From: Chrysoperla carnea
Taxonomy: Eukaryota > Arthropoda > Insecta > Neuroptera > Chrysopidae
NCBI RefSeq assembly: GCF_905475395.1
Contig: NC_058342.1
Span: 1,932,501-1,996,500, forward strand
Length of the DNA: 64,000 nt
Reading direction: 5' to 3'
Shown: positions 10,343 through 22,300 of the stretch, in pieces
Position numbering within the stretch: position 1 is the first letter of the stretch
How the letters are laid out: every line of letters starts with the position of its first letter
The notes under the pieces: model-generated
Told to the model about the DNA's origin: nothing
What the model saw: only the letters and a program-made list of their open reading frames with translations
Database searches by the model: none
Made by a program: the position numbers and the translations under genes

Positions 10343-11800
10343 ACAGAAGAAATTATTAATTAGTGTACCTAAAACAAAAGAAATTATTAGTTAGTGTACC
10401 TAAAATAGAATAAAAATATAAAATAAATAATAAAATGATATTGAAGTAAACAAAATTATAAAGAAAAATATAAAACAAAAAATACATGAATGAAAAAATA
10501 AAAAATTTACCGAATGACTAACTGAAACAAACATAAATCAAATTAAGCAAAAATAAAAAATTAAGTCAAAATTCAAAAAATAATAATAGGAAAGAGAAAT
10601 AAATAAAAATAGAATAGAATATAGTACCTCGAGACGACACAAATGAAACAGGTAACTAAAAGAAACACTGTCCAGATTGTGTTGTTTTTCGATCACTTTT
10701 TACCTATTTTATTTGACGGGATCAAATGGTGATCGAAAAACAACACAATCTGGGCAGTGTTTCTTTTAGATACCTGTTTCATTTGTGTTGTCTCGAGATA
10801 CTATATTCTCTTCTATTTTTCAACTTTATTTTTATTTATTTCTCTTTCCTATTATTATTTTTTGAATTTTGACTTAATTTTTTTATTTTTGCTTAATTTG
10901 ATTTATGTTTGTTTCAGTTAGTCATTCGGTAAATTTTTTATTTTTTCATTCTATTTTCTTGTATTTTTATTTGTTTTATATTTTTCTTTATAATTTTGCT
11001 TACTTCAATTTCATTTTATTATTTATTTTATATTTTTATTCCGTTTTAGGTACACTAACTAATAATTTCTTCTGTTTTAGGTATACTAACTAATAATTTC
11101 TTCTGTTTTAGGTACACTAATCAATAATTTCTTCTGTTTTAGGTATACCGAGGATAAAAAAATTTTTTTAAGGTGTTGGTTATCTATTTTTTTTTAATTT
11201 CTGATTTCTGGTTTTTTTAATATTTACAACTTTTCTTATTAATCTTATATTTTCAGGCTTAATCCTTTGGTTTGTTTGATATATTCATAACGATAATCCT
11301 ACCTTAGGATTTTAACTTAAAATTTTATTGTGTTTTAGTTGAAAGCAGGCAGTTATATTTTTGTAGAGGGTGTAACATAAAGATTTATTATTATAATCTA
11401 GTAAATAATTTTATTTTAATTTTAAGGGTAATATTTTATTATTATTTGTTTCAGGATGATGCGTATTTTTTCGGATTTTTGTAATTTATTTGTAATTTTA
11501 AGAGGTTTAATGCTACTGAAGAGGATTGCCGAAGCAATCGAAACCGGTCTAGCTAATTAATAATAATTTTATAATTCTAGCTAAATATTTTTACTGTGGG
11601 TCCTTTAGGGGATATGTTTTAACAAAATCCATTATATACATTAATTGTTGAAAAATTTATGAAAACACTTCAGAAATTGTCAAATTCATAGTATTTTTGC
11701 ACAGTTCCATTCAATATATTGCAATATATAATAAAGCCCATATATGTAATAAATAATAGAGTCCACAGAAATGCTCATCTTAATTTGAATAAGAATTTTG
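10343..11800 (+). mobile_element. Non-coding repeat family X, copy 1, with palindrome and hammerhead motif
   Basis: The left half is a long near-perfect palindrome with arms of roughly 350 bases (about 10343-10690 and 10727-11075) around an axis near 10708. The arms include tandem ~30-base subrepeats with ACTAATAATTTCTTCTG. The right part (11130-11800) is single-copy within the element and contains a hammerhead ribozyme motif at 11512-11553. A second copy lies on the minus strand at 15350-17550. No ORF is present. The hammerhead suggests kinship with Penelope-like elements or the small ribozyme-bearing retroelements derived from them, but no coding evidence supports this. Confidence 0.65.
11512..11553 (+). 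ncRNA. Hammerhead ribozyme motif (GUC cleavage site)
   Basis: The core CTGAAGA (11516-11522) fits CUGANGA. One extra G follows, then stem II GATTGC/GCAATC (perfect, CGAA loop), then GAAA (11540-11543), a two-base stem III CC/GG with no loop, and GTC with predicted cleavage after 11549. Stem I is GCTA (11512-11515) with TAGC (11550-11553). All invariant positions of the hammerhead core are present. The missing stem III loop means it would most likely be active as a dimer. Confidence 0.72.
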
Positions 11801-12840
11801 ATATTTAAATTATGAAATGTTTATATTTGAAAGCTTTTCTAAGAGTTTTTATTTCATTATTTTCATTTCTTTAATGACTTAAATTTGAAAAATTAGCACT
11901 ATGAAAATAAAAATTATTAAAAATCATACAAATTGTTACAAATCATACAAATTTAAATTTATATTTATTATATTTTGATAAATTTTTGTCAAGAATATAT
12001 TTGGAAAATCAAAACATTCTAAAACTTGGTCTTCAAGAATTTCATCTTGAAGATTTTCGTCTTCAAGGTTTATGTCTTCGCTATTAACTGGAGTGCATTC
12101 TAATCAATTGCTGTAACCGTTGATGCTGCAGTGCCTTACATACTTGGTTGCAAAATAGCTCGAGAATTCTTTTATTTTTGTATTTAGCCACTGGGTAAAA
12201 TTGAAGTTTCAGTTTCGCGATCTACTATCGAAATATTTCGACGATATTGAATCATACTCTGTACAGAATTTGTTTTAAATTGGATAAATGGTTTATTGAA
12301 GTAAACCTCGTAAAACAAAAGAAACGTTTTATATTTTACATTTCGGCGTCTCTTCCCACTTTCCAACTCAATCCATTTATTACCTTCCACTCTCGACCGT
12401 ACCTGAAGGGATTGGCCTCTGGCCCTTTCACAGTTTTTATGACGCAGCTGTTGGTGTGGTCCTATAACTTAAGTATAATAACTTCGATTCAAATCAATGG
12501 TTAGTTATTTTCAAAGTTAACTCTAACGTTTCCTTTTTAAATAAATTCTTGGAGAATAGAGTTTAAATTCAAAACGTTTAACTTTATTTATGTTTTTGAG
12601 ATTGTTGTTTTATACTAATATTTTATAGTATTAGAATAAATATTTATCCGCGACATTTGGTTAATGCGTCGCAATCCATATATTCTATTTCATTGTGATT
12701 TAATAATTGTTAGAAATAATATTGAATTTTGCCAAAACTATAGCTTCCATTATGTTATTTGAGTGATTTAGTAACAAATCAATTTATATAATTGATTTGA
12801 TAAATTTATTCGATTTATAATGTCTTCCTCCTTGGTATAT
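11801..12840. other. No feature recognised
   Basis: AT-rich sequence. A less AT-rich patch at 12330-12460 has a short open frame on the plus strand, but no motif or splice context that supports an exon. Confidence 0.5.
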
Positions 12841-13370
12841 TTTTAGGCCCTGGGCGGCGTTATCTTTAAAATTGTGGTTCAAACACACTAAATCAATCAA
12901 ATTATAATTAAGTAACAATATTTTATTACTGTAAACATCACCTAATTTTAGTAATTGTAAACAAAGTACATTTTTGATTATTTAGCTATAGGAAGCAAAA
13001 TTAATATATAATATTTTATTTTCACGTCACATTTTGACCTAAAAGTTTTATATTTAAAGACAAACTAAATAATCAAAAATCATACAGTAATTATTCAAAC
13101 TCGGATAATACAATACTTAGAAGGTTGTAAAATCGTATAAACATTCAAGCAAATCGTTTCATCTACGTCAATACCAGTGATAACTTTGTATAATATATTC
13201 TAACATATCGAAACAAATTAATATTATACGAAATATCAATAGAAAGATATGAGTGTTTAATTTTGTCCTACTTCAAATTAATTCTCAAGGAATCTCCAAG
13301 TCTTTCTTTATAAAATATTAAGACTGGTGGTGGCAGCCTCCCAGGGCTCATAACATTTGGGTTCATAACA
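12841..13370 (+). mobile_element. Solo LTR, copy 1
   Basis: About 530 bases starting TTTTAGGCCCTGGGCGGCG (TGTTAGG in the sister copies) and ending CATAACA. It is flanked by ATAT on both sides (12837-12840 and 13371-13374). Two further copies with the same ends and flanks lie at 13812-14354 and 42846-43403. Terminal TG...CA and a 4-bp ATAT duplication fit a gypsy-type LTR retrotransposon left as a solo LTR by recombination. No internal coding sequence adjoins. Confidence 0.72.
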
Positions 13371-13811
13371 ATATGTCTTGCTGGTTCGTCTTTAGAGAAA
13401 TAATTTCGTCATTTAGTTCTATCGCGTCGTTATCGTCCATATTACCAATGCTACACTTTATGATCAAACCTAAACCGTTGACTAGTCCTCTTTTTCATCT
13501 TTTGGTTCGATTAGGGGACACAGTTTGAAGCTTTGATTTCAATTCTTTGAATTTCATATAGGTGTTATTTGAGAATTTTATGTGTTATGTGATTTTTAGA
13601 GGATAGCGTTTCAAGCGACGTTTCTGTATCTTCTTTTATGTGAATGAGTTCTTCATATGTTTTCATTAGTCTGGCTGTATATATTTTTATAGGGAGTAGT
13701 CCCTATACACATTACATATGTGCATACAATACACAAAGATAGGAAAAAGTGCAGCGAGATGGAAGAGACCTATACTTGTCGAGAGGTCCTTAGTAAAATT
13801 ATGTAATATAT
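13371..13811. other. Interval between two solo LTRs
   Basis: 440 bases. No primer-binding site follows the first LTR and no polypurine tract precedes the second, so I do not read the pair as one deleted element. On the minus strand there is weak coding-like sequence near 13500-13680 that I cannot assign. Confidence 0.4.
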
Positions 13812-14354
13812 TGTTAGGCCCTGGGCGGCGTTTTCCTTAAAATCACGTTTCTAACACACTAAATCAAGTAAATTATATTATTAAGTAATATTTTATTAAT
13901 GTAAATACAACTTAATTTTAGTAATTGTAAACAAGTATTATTTTGATTATTTAGAGTAAGCAAAATTAATATTTAATATTGATCATTTTACGTCACAATA
14001 TTTAATATTTTGGCCTAAAAGTTTTGTATTTGAAGACATCGCTAAATGATAAGAATTGTACAGTATTTATACAACTTGAACAATACAGTTATTATTCGAG
14101 ATAAGAATTGGGATCATTTAATAATCATACGATAATCCATATACTACGACTTCAAAAGTTGAAAATTTATCATCAAGACTTACAAATTTAAAATAAACAA
14201 CATACCAAGTATTAAACGAATATCAGTGTCTGTGTTTTGTATTTATTTAACTACAAATTATCCTCAAGGATTTTACCAGTCCTTTCCCTATAAAACATTC
14301 AAGACTGGTTAGCGGCAGCATTTTCCAGGACCTTAACCAAGTGGGCACACAACA
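13812..14354 (+). mobile_element. Solo LTR, copy 2
   Basis: About 543 bases, from TGTTAGGCCCTGGGCGGCG to CACACAACA, with ATAT immediately on both sides (13808-13811 and 14355-14358). It has the same orientation and family as 12841-13370 and best preserves the terminal TGTT...AACA inverted bases. Confidence 0.78.
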
Positions 14355-15349
14355 ATATATTATTATTATTGTTACTTAGAAATTATTAGATCTAATTGTT
14401 ACTTAGATATTCTTACCAGGGAATTGAAGAGGCTTAAATAAATAAATCAATAAAAATTACATCATTAGGTAGGGTACTGGTAGTTTATAACGGTTAAACA
14501 TGTGTGATACTACTATAATTCAAAATATTTTGAGTAAACAAACAGACGTGTAAAATTTTCATTATTTCCAATAAAAATAATTCTAAGTAGCCAATAAAAT
14601 TTAAAAAATATTTTTGTATGGTAAATATGCCTCAAATTAGAAGGAAAGTACGGAGGACTTATAAAACAATTTAAACAGAAAAAAATCGAAAAAGATGTGG
14701 AAAAAAATAAAAATAAATTGTGACGATTGCTTTTTCACTAATCGATCAAAAATCGGTAAGAAAAGTTCAAAACCCATTATGATACGAATTGACGTGCAGG
14801 CCTAGGTAATTTATAAAGTATAATTGATAACTATTGTAATTCCTTTTAATAAAAAATTTTTTCGATATGTATCCCTTGAGCCTTTGATAAGATTTTTGGA
14901 GAGTATGGATGTTCAATCTTCTCATCAACTAAAAACCGCTGGGATAAATATGCGTTCAGGTTTTATATTCGTCGCAAAAGTGTGTTATGAGAGATTTCGA
15001 AGAGGAAAAAGCATTTACAATCCCTGATCTATCAATACTAGAGTACAGTATAAACAGGATACGTAATCTTTAAAAGATTTCTAATTTAAAAACAAAAAAT
15101 GCATTACAGATCAATTATTTTATAATTTTCTTAAGCTTCACCTTGCTATTGTGATTGTGTACTTTTTATAACGATTAATAATTTACCATTGTTATAATCT
15201 AGAATACATAGACATAAATCAGTACAATCTCGGTAATTCGAAAAGTTTTCCGTTATTTACACACCGTTCCATAAGAACGTGGGAGTACACTCACTTAAAA
15301 TGATGTATGTTTATAAATATACACATGCATTTCTCTTATTCAAATTAGG
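14355..15349. other. No feature recognised
   Basis: AT-rich, with a short TTA run at 14358-14370. No coding region, RNA gene or clear repeat seen. Confidence 0.5.
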
Positions 15350-15451
15350 ATGTCCATTTCTGTGGGCTGTATTATGCATTTTGTTAAAATATATCCCCTT
15401 CAGGACCCACAATAAAAATATTAACCTAGATTATGAAATTATTATTAATTA

Positions 15452-15493
15452 GCTAGACCGATTTTGATTGCTTTGGAAATCCTCTTCAGTAGC
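15452..15493 (-). ncRNA. Degenerate hammerhead motif, copy 2
   Basis: The minus-strand counterpart of the 11512-11553 motif. CTGAAGA is intact (15483-15489), but GAAA has become AAAA, stem II is mispaired and stem III is altered, while the GGTC cleavage triplet and the GCTA/TAGC stem I remain. Probably inactive. Confidence 0.55.
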
Positions 15494-15734
15494 ATTACTT
15501 AAACCTCTTAAAATTAAACATAAATTACCTAAGTACGAAAAATTAAAAAACATAAAATCACTGCAACGCCCTAAAACAAATAATAAAATATTACCCTTAA
15601 AATTAAAATAAAATAATTTACCAGAATATGAAACGATAAAATAAATATTTATGTTACACCCTCTAAAAAAATATAATTGCCTTCGTTCACCTGAAACACA
15701 ATTAGCCTAATCTAATTAGGTTTTGAGAGCAATA

Positions 15735-16657
15735 AAATTTTTAACAGGTAGCGACTAGGTGGAAATGTGAGTTTGGGGTATAAATAACATAGTAAACAAC
15801 AATTAAACTCGAGACCTTTGGAAATTACGAAATGGGGGTTCATTTTAGGAGCTAAAAAAGGTTTTTTTGCGATTTAGGCCAAAAAATGACCTCCTAGCGG
15901 AAAATGTTCAACAGAAAAGTTCTTGATAATAATTAATTGTAAAACTTTTGTAATGGACTTTTCTCAACGTAGCCTCCAATTCCATGAGAAAATCACGAAA
16001 AACTTTTTTTTTCGTTTTCATTTTTTTTTCTCGGTCAAAACAAATTTAATTTTCATGTACCTTGGTGAAAGTGTTTCTTTTTAACTACAAAAATTGACCT
16101 ATTGACCTATGTTGCTCATTTACTAAATTTTACTAACTTTTTACGCCTTGAGCACGTTATAAAATTTTAGCTTGATATATTTTTTTGTTTTGGAGTAATT
16201 GTGTTTACAGACGAAAAATCGATTTTTTTGGTTTTTCAGGATTTTAAGCGGTTGAATGAAAAGTAAACCATACACATAGATAGACCATTTTAAAATAGAC
16301 ATTTCAACGGCTTAAATAAGCTATAGCAGAATATGAAAATCGAAAAAACATAAAGAGAGTTTGTTGTTGAAAAATGAGAAATTTTAACGGAAAATTTGAA
16401 AAATCTCAAAGAAATATGTTATGTTGAAAAAAGTTCCTCACAAAAGTTTTACAATTAATTGTTATCAAGAACTTTCCTGCTTATCATTTTCCGCTACAAG
16501 GTCATTTTTGCCTTAAATGGCAAAAAAAAAAAATATTTCAACCCCTAAAACGAACCCCCATTTCGTAATTTACAAAGGTCTCGAATTAATTGTTGTTTAC
16601 TATGTTACTTACACCTTAAACTCACATTTCCACCTAGTCACTACCTGTTAAAAATTT
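15735..16657. mobile_element. Foldback element nested in family X copy 2
   Basis: Inverted arms of about 200 bases (15735-15935 and 16440-16657) share TTAACAGGTAG...CTAGGTGG and ACGAAATGGGGGTTC with their complements. There is no coding content. The interior near 16085-16235 resembles a dispersed repeat also found near 47210-47340 (TTGACCTATGT, then a block with CAGCTTGATA). Confidence 0.65.
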
Positions 16658-17572
16658 ATTAAATTAGGACTAGAAACAAAATTTTTATTGTACTAGACTA
16701 AATAAAATATTAAGTTTAAATCCTAAGATAGAATTATCGTTGTGAATACTATTATAAAATATATAAACAAACAAAATAAGGAATTAAGCCTGAAAGTAAA
16801 AGAAAAATTTAAAATAATAAGCAAAATTGAAAATATGATATAAAATCCAGAAATCATAAAACTAAAGAGAAAATTAAATTACCAAAAACTTAAAAAATTT
16901 ACCCTCAGTAACAATTTATCCTGTACTTAAAACATAGTAAAAAATTAAAAAATAACAAAATACTGTGACAAAATAAATTATATGAAATGGATATTAAGCA
17001 ACAACTAGGAAAATGTCTAACATAAAATAAAATTATAATAAACCTTACCAAATGAGGATCTGAATCAAAAGAAAAAGAAAAAAAGAAAAATTTAATTAGT
17101 GTACCTGAAACAGAATAAATAGTTAGAATTAAAAAATCCTGTAACAGACAAAAATCAAATTAAATTAAAATAAGCAAATTCAAAAAATAAATAAAAAATA
17201 GAAAAGAGAATCCATTAAAGAAATAGAATAAGTATTACCAAAGGAAGATCTGAAACAAAAGAAATTCTTAATTAGTGAACTTCAAACAGAATTAAAAATT
17301 TTTAGAGATCCTGTAACAGACACAAAAATGAAATGAAATTGAAGTAAGCAAAATTATAAAGCAAAAAAACTAGAAAAATTTAAAAAAAATAAAGTTTACC
17401 AAATGAATATCTGAAACCGACAAAAATCAAATTCAGTAAAAATAATAAGGAAAAAACAAAAAATAACAGAAAAGAGTATTAAAAAAAAATAAAGTTGAAA
17501 TATGATCGAATATAATACATATCGAGACAACACAAATGAAAACAGTTAAATTTTAATTACCATAAAAAATTG

Positions 17573-18888
17573 CGGTTTTTAACGTATTTTTTTTAATTTT
17601 CAAGCTAATGACTCCATATTGGGTGAAAAGGTAGCCTTTGTTGAGTTGAAAAAGTAAATTTTTGCAAATTTAAAAAAAGAAGAAAATTTTCCGATTTATA
17701 GTGAAATTTTGAAAACAGGTGTTTTCGTAAATTGGTCGTTTCCCAGCTCTGGCAGGGCTTACAGGATCAATTTAGGATCAATTCGGGGATTAAATTTTTC
17801 GTAAAACATAGTAAAATTGAACGATAAACGTTGCAAATATTTATTCATACTGTTTTATCTAAAAAAATTGTAACAAAATTGTCAAACTTTACAAAAAAAA
17901 AAAAAAAAAACATATCACAATTTTTTTTTTTGTTATGTTTTTTTGCATTCTTCATTTATTCGGAATTCAAAAAATTTATTTTATTTTGTTACACCGTGAC
18001 TGGCAGCGACATTGTATAGTGTTTCTATAAGCAGGGAAAGAGCAAACTTATCCAAATATTAGATACAAACGCTTCTGAAATGTAAAGCTTTTTTTTTATA
18101 AAGGCAGATCAAATACTGATCAACTAGCCGAAAACAAGATAATAGTATCCTTATAATGTAAAGATTTTTTGCTTGGCAAGGTTCTTTAAACGAGACCTGG
18201 TATGACCAGGGAAAGGATACCGTTGTAACAAAGTGTGGATGTAAAATATGGAATGAAATCAAAGTACCGATTTATACCTGAGACGATCTCATTCCAAACG
18301 ATATTGCCAAAAAAATAGCATGTCGATGCCCAACAGGGTGTAAAGGTGGGAAATGTGGATGCAAAAAAAATTATACTTAAAATTGAACCAGTTTACCGTT
18401 GTACTACTGGAAAAAGAAAATTTGTTTTAAACTCAATTATAATTTAAGAAAAAACAAATATTTTTCTAACAAGCTTATGTTACAGTTATTAATGTTTGCA
18501 TAATTGTTTAAAAACGCTTCCCTTTTAACAAAATGTATTATCAATCTATAGAATATTATCGCAAAAAATAAATCCGAAAAATTTGACAATTTTATTTCAA
18601 TAATTTGAGGTAAAAATGGTGAATATTTCAAACGTTTATCGTACAATTTTACTATGTATTACGAAGAATTAAACTTTCGAATAAATCATGAAGGCCCTAT
18701 CATAGCTGGGCAAAGGTCAGTTTTCGAAAGGTCTTTTCTTCGTAATTTCACTATAAATATCATAATTTTAATTTTTTTAATTTTGCAAAAATACTTTTTC
18801 TACTCAACAAAGGCTACCTCTTCACCAAATATGGAGTCATTTGATTAAAAATTAAAATAAATACGTTAAAAATAAAAAAACAGCAAGT
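17573..18888. mobile_element. Inverted-repeat element with Cys-rich remnant
   Basis: Inverted arms of roughly 280 bases (17573-17860 and 18610-18888) surround an interior that reads, on the plus strand around 18220-18380, as a decayed cysteine-rich segment (KCGCKIWNE, then CRCPTGCKGGKCGCKKN) with an internal stop. Such CXC-type clusters end the proteins of the element family seen at 59849-62388. Reading this as a deleted DNA transposon of a related kind is an inference. Confidence 0.5.
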
Positions 18889-19690
18889 TTTGAGGGTATT
18901 TTGCGATTTTCTTGTAAAATATATAACATATCTTAATCTAAGCCAGGTCATTCGATAGATCTTTATATTATCTTTTTCTTGAAACTTTTCTGTAGCTTCG
19001 ATGTTTTCTTTAAAATAAAAATAACCGAATTTTCGACTCCATGCATTTTTTAGGTTATATTTGCAACAGCTACAGAGCTTTTAAGGATGTTTCAATCTAC
19101 ACGACGTCTTGGTAGCATCAAATTCGATTTTATCATTGGGTCGTTTGTAGAATTACTGGAACTTTACTGTTTAAAACTATTTTCTTAAAAATATATACCT
19201 TATATCATTTAATTTTAAAATGAGTTGGAATTTAATATTATTATTTAAAACTAAATTCATAAAAAAAATTTTATTTCAAAACATTTAAACCATGAAATAG
19301 AACGAAAAGAAGAATCTGCATTTTTTTAATTCGAAAAATATATATCTGATACTAAAAGATCAAATGCCTCCTGAGTATCACTCATTGTGTGAATAGGTTA
19401 AGGATTTGGAATACAAGTGGTACTTAGATGAAGTACATAAAAAAATTAAACTGTAAATTACATAAGTCAAATTAAAATATTATCTCAGTTGAATAGATAA
19501 AAAACAAAAATTCATTTCTTTTGAAATGAAACCAGTATAATTTAAAATTCAATGTTCTCATAATTATCAATGCAACTGAGAAGTCAAATATTTAAGGAAT
19601 ATAAATTCTTTCAATAAAATACTTAATAAACCTATCCATAATACAATTTGCAAAGCAATTTGTAAGTGACCTAATAACAAAGTCTTTGTA
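18889..19690. other. No feature recognised
   Basis: AT-rich sequence with no coding region, structured RNA or repeat that I can support. Confidence 0.5.
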
Positions 19691-19699
19691 TCAATAAAT

Positions 19700-20875
19700 A
19701 ACAAATATAAAAATGAAAAAAAAATCTCGTCTAAGGCTCATAGCAACACTTCGTCTAGCGAATACGGACAAATAATCAATAAGGACTTTTTCACTGCAGT
19801 TATAAAAGTCGATCTATCTTTCTCCATTATAGAATTAATTGTCTTACAACTTATAAATTTATTACACAGGCGAATTGCGAATTGCCGGGTTTCGAGGTCC
19901 TAAATCTATACATTTGTAATTTCATAAGGAGCTCACATAACCGCGCTGCTGTCTTGTATAACGATTTATACTAACTTTATTCGTATTGAATTAATATTTA
20001 TTTTTCAGGAAAAACTTTAACAATTCAAGTGCATAAACACTGTGAAACGTCAAAATTTTCGTATCTTTAAATATGTGTCTACAACTTTCAGTCTTTTTTG
20101 GACCAAATATAATTCTAATAACCTTTTTTTGTGATAGTAAAACTTTTTGGCGCAGTTATTAGAGCCCCATACAATAATTCCAAACGACATGATCGAGTAG
20201 AAGTTTGAATAATAAATAAGCAACAGAGATTTTATATCAATTATTTTCTTCATCATTCTTATCTGAAAACAAACTTTATTTAGCCTTGCACATAATGAAT
20301 CTATGTGGACTTTATCTACCCAATGTGATACCCAAAAATTTTATTTTTTTGATAAGCCGGGAATAATATCTATCCGCTTATTATTATTACTGATTTTAAA
20401 TTTTTGAATTTGAGATTTATTCAAATTCAAAGATAAACCGTTAGAACGACACCAATCATTTACTAAATTAATTGCTCTCTCGATCATGTTGCCCAAAATC
20501 GATTCATTTCCATCATGTTCAATCATCGTGATGTCATCCGCATATAGAAAAATATCACACGTCGCATCCTTACAATCTAAAATACATGCTGGTAAATCGT
20601 TTATAAAGAGCTGAAACAGTTTTGGACCTAAAACACTTCCTTGGGGTATACCCTTTACAAATTTTTTCCAATCGGAATAATAAAAATGTCCATCATAACT
20701 AGATTCAACTCTTTGGTATCTATTATCTAAGTAATCCGACAAAGGCTCGCTTGCGACGCCCCTAAAACCAACTTTATACAATTTTTGAAGTAAGAGATTG
20801 TGACAACAGAATCGAATGCCTTAGACTGATCCAAATGCCTTAGACTGATCCAATGCCTTAGACTGATCTAAAAAA
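19700..20875 (-). pseudogene. LINE reverse transcriptase fragment (CR1/Jockey group)
   Basis: On the minus strand, RT motifs run from LDQSKAFDSVV (near 20830) through GIPQGSVLGPKLFQLFINDL (near 20650) to the catalytic YADD (near 20545) in the frame 20781-20341. They continue in another frame at 20340-20050 with the C-terminal FGIIVWGS motif. Frame changes near 20780 and 20345 break it. The 5' part of the element is missing, and the break falls in a 19-bp triplication. On the other side it abuts a LINE fragment of a different type on the plus strand. Confidence 0.8.
20815..20869. repeat. 19-bp tandem triplication inside RT sequence
   Basis: Three copies of AATGCCTTAGACTGATCC lie end to end. 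The unit encodes the DQSKAF part of the first conserved RT motif on the minus strand, so it is a local duplication of coding sequence. Confidence 0.85.
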
Positions 20876-20919
20876 ATGAGTATTACGGCTCCCTGTATTA
20901 AAGGCTATGAAACTAAGAT

Positions 20920-21660
20920 TTTTTAAATTCAGATGACGTGCTACTAACATCCAAATCAATTGGTGGGATGAGAAGAAGTTTAAGAGCGTTAGAGGAGTAT
21001 TGCGAGAAGTGGAAATTCGATCGGGAATGCGAGAAAAACAAAGATGATGATTGTGAGTAATGAACGAAAGTGTAGTGCAAATGAGGTATGGATGTATAAA
21101 GAGCAAATGATTGAGAATGTTAGGAACTTTTATCTGGGAGTGGTGTTATCTGGGAATGGAAGTTGGAATGAGCATGTGGAGCGAATGAGAGATAAAGCCA
21201 AAATAATATTTATTTATATAAGACGCTATGTGTACAAATATGAGAATTTCCCAGTAAATGTGATTGTGAAAATGTGCAATGCTTTGGTTTTGCCTATTTT
21301 AACCCATGGTAGTGAAGTATGGACCACAAATTGTAATAACTACAACACCAATTTAAAAAAATTACTTTGGTACTGCATAATTTCTATAAAGAAGTACTGT
21401 GTTTATCTAAATCTACGCCAAGCTCAACAGTTAATTTTGAGCTTGGAGTTATGAAGGTTGAATATCTCTGTATTCAAAAAGCTATCAATTGTCGTAATAT
21501 AATAATTAACTCTGATAAAAGGTTGCAAATAACTTGTATAAATGACAGAACAATGAGTGTGCTGAATGAGTTTTTGAATGAAATGGATGACAAAACATCT
21601 GTTAAATGAGTGGTCAACAAGATTGCTCTGACTGGAAGATATTAGGAATAAAGGGAGTCT
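20920..21660 (+). pseudogene. LINE reverse transcriptase C-terminal fragment
   Basis: Coding-like sequence on the plus strand: LRALEEYCEKWKF near 20975, then the frame 21044-21454 with NFYLGVVLSGNGSWNEHVE (typical RT thumb of LINEs) and LPILTHGSEVW, then the frame 21367-21609 after a frame change. RT catalytic motifs are upstream of the truncation and missing. The clade is uncertain; it differs from the minus-strand fragment next to it. Confidence 0.7.
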
Positions 21661-22143
21661 GAGCATGTTTGCTATGCTACGCGAAATGTGCCAGATATTT
21701 AAGTTTATGTGAGAGATTGAAATATATGTGATTGCTACTTTTGGAATGTATGGTTTTAGATGGAATAGCATGAAAATAAATGGTGTAAGAGTTTCCGTTA
21801 CGTGTGTTTTTATTTTATTATGTATTTTATTTTTTTATTTTTTTTATAAGATCTTAGATTATTATTATTTTTTGTTTTCAGTCAAACATGTATAGTCTTA
21901 GTTGATCTAATAATTTGTGCAATTGTAATTTACTTTGATTTATGTCAAAGTTTAGCAATGTTTAGCTAATTATTGCAATTTTTGGATAATTTTCGCGTGG
22001 GGTATATATTGTGTTACGACATCGCGTTGGATATAGGGGTAAAGGATATAAGGGGTATTAATTGAGTTTTTATCGCTGGGTTATTTACAAGAAATTCTTT
22101 ACTCTATTCCACTTTTGCAACAATACTACTTATAATTTCTGAT
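21661..22143. other. No feature recognised
   Basis: AT-rich, probably LINE 3' tail followed by unique sequence. Nothing else supportable. Confidence 0.45.
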
Positions 22144-22251
22144 AATTTAAAATGGTTATTGAAATAAATACCACGATACTCGAAATAAAATTGTATATTA
22201 AGAAATTCTATTTAAAAAATACAATTAAAAAACATACAACGGACTTACATG

Positions 22252-22300
22252 TCGCTAAATATCGATATTTCGATTGCAACGCAATCATCGTCAGTAGCAA
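22252..22300 (-). ncRNA. Hammerhead ribozyme motif, left arm of Penelope-like hairpin
   Basis: Mirror copy of the 23397-23445 motif on the opposite strand, with the same core and stems. Confidence 0.75.

Larger units (their letters stand above)
15350..17550 (-). mobile_element. Non-coding repeat family X, copy 2, interrupted
   Basis: The reverse complement of this region matches the right arm and unique part of copy 1 (10730-11800): the TGTTGTCTCGA segment at the 17.5-kb end, the ACTAATTAA...TTCTTTTG subrepeats, the segment around 16700-16800, and the hammerhead region at 15452-15493. It lacks the left palindrome arm. A separate foldback (15735-16657) has inserted in its middle. Confidence 0.6.

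Noticed and set aside
12841..14354. One LTR retrotransposon with 5' and 3' LTRs
   Set aside because: Each LTR has its own ATAT on both sides; no primer-binding site or polypurine tract borders the 440-bp interval.
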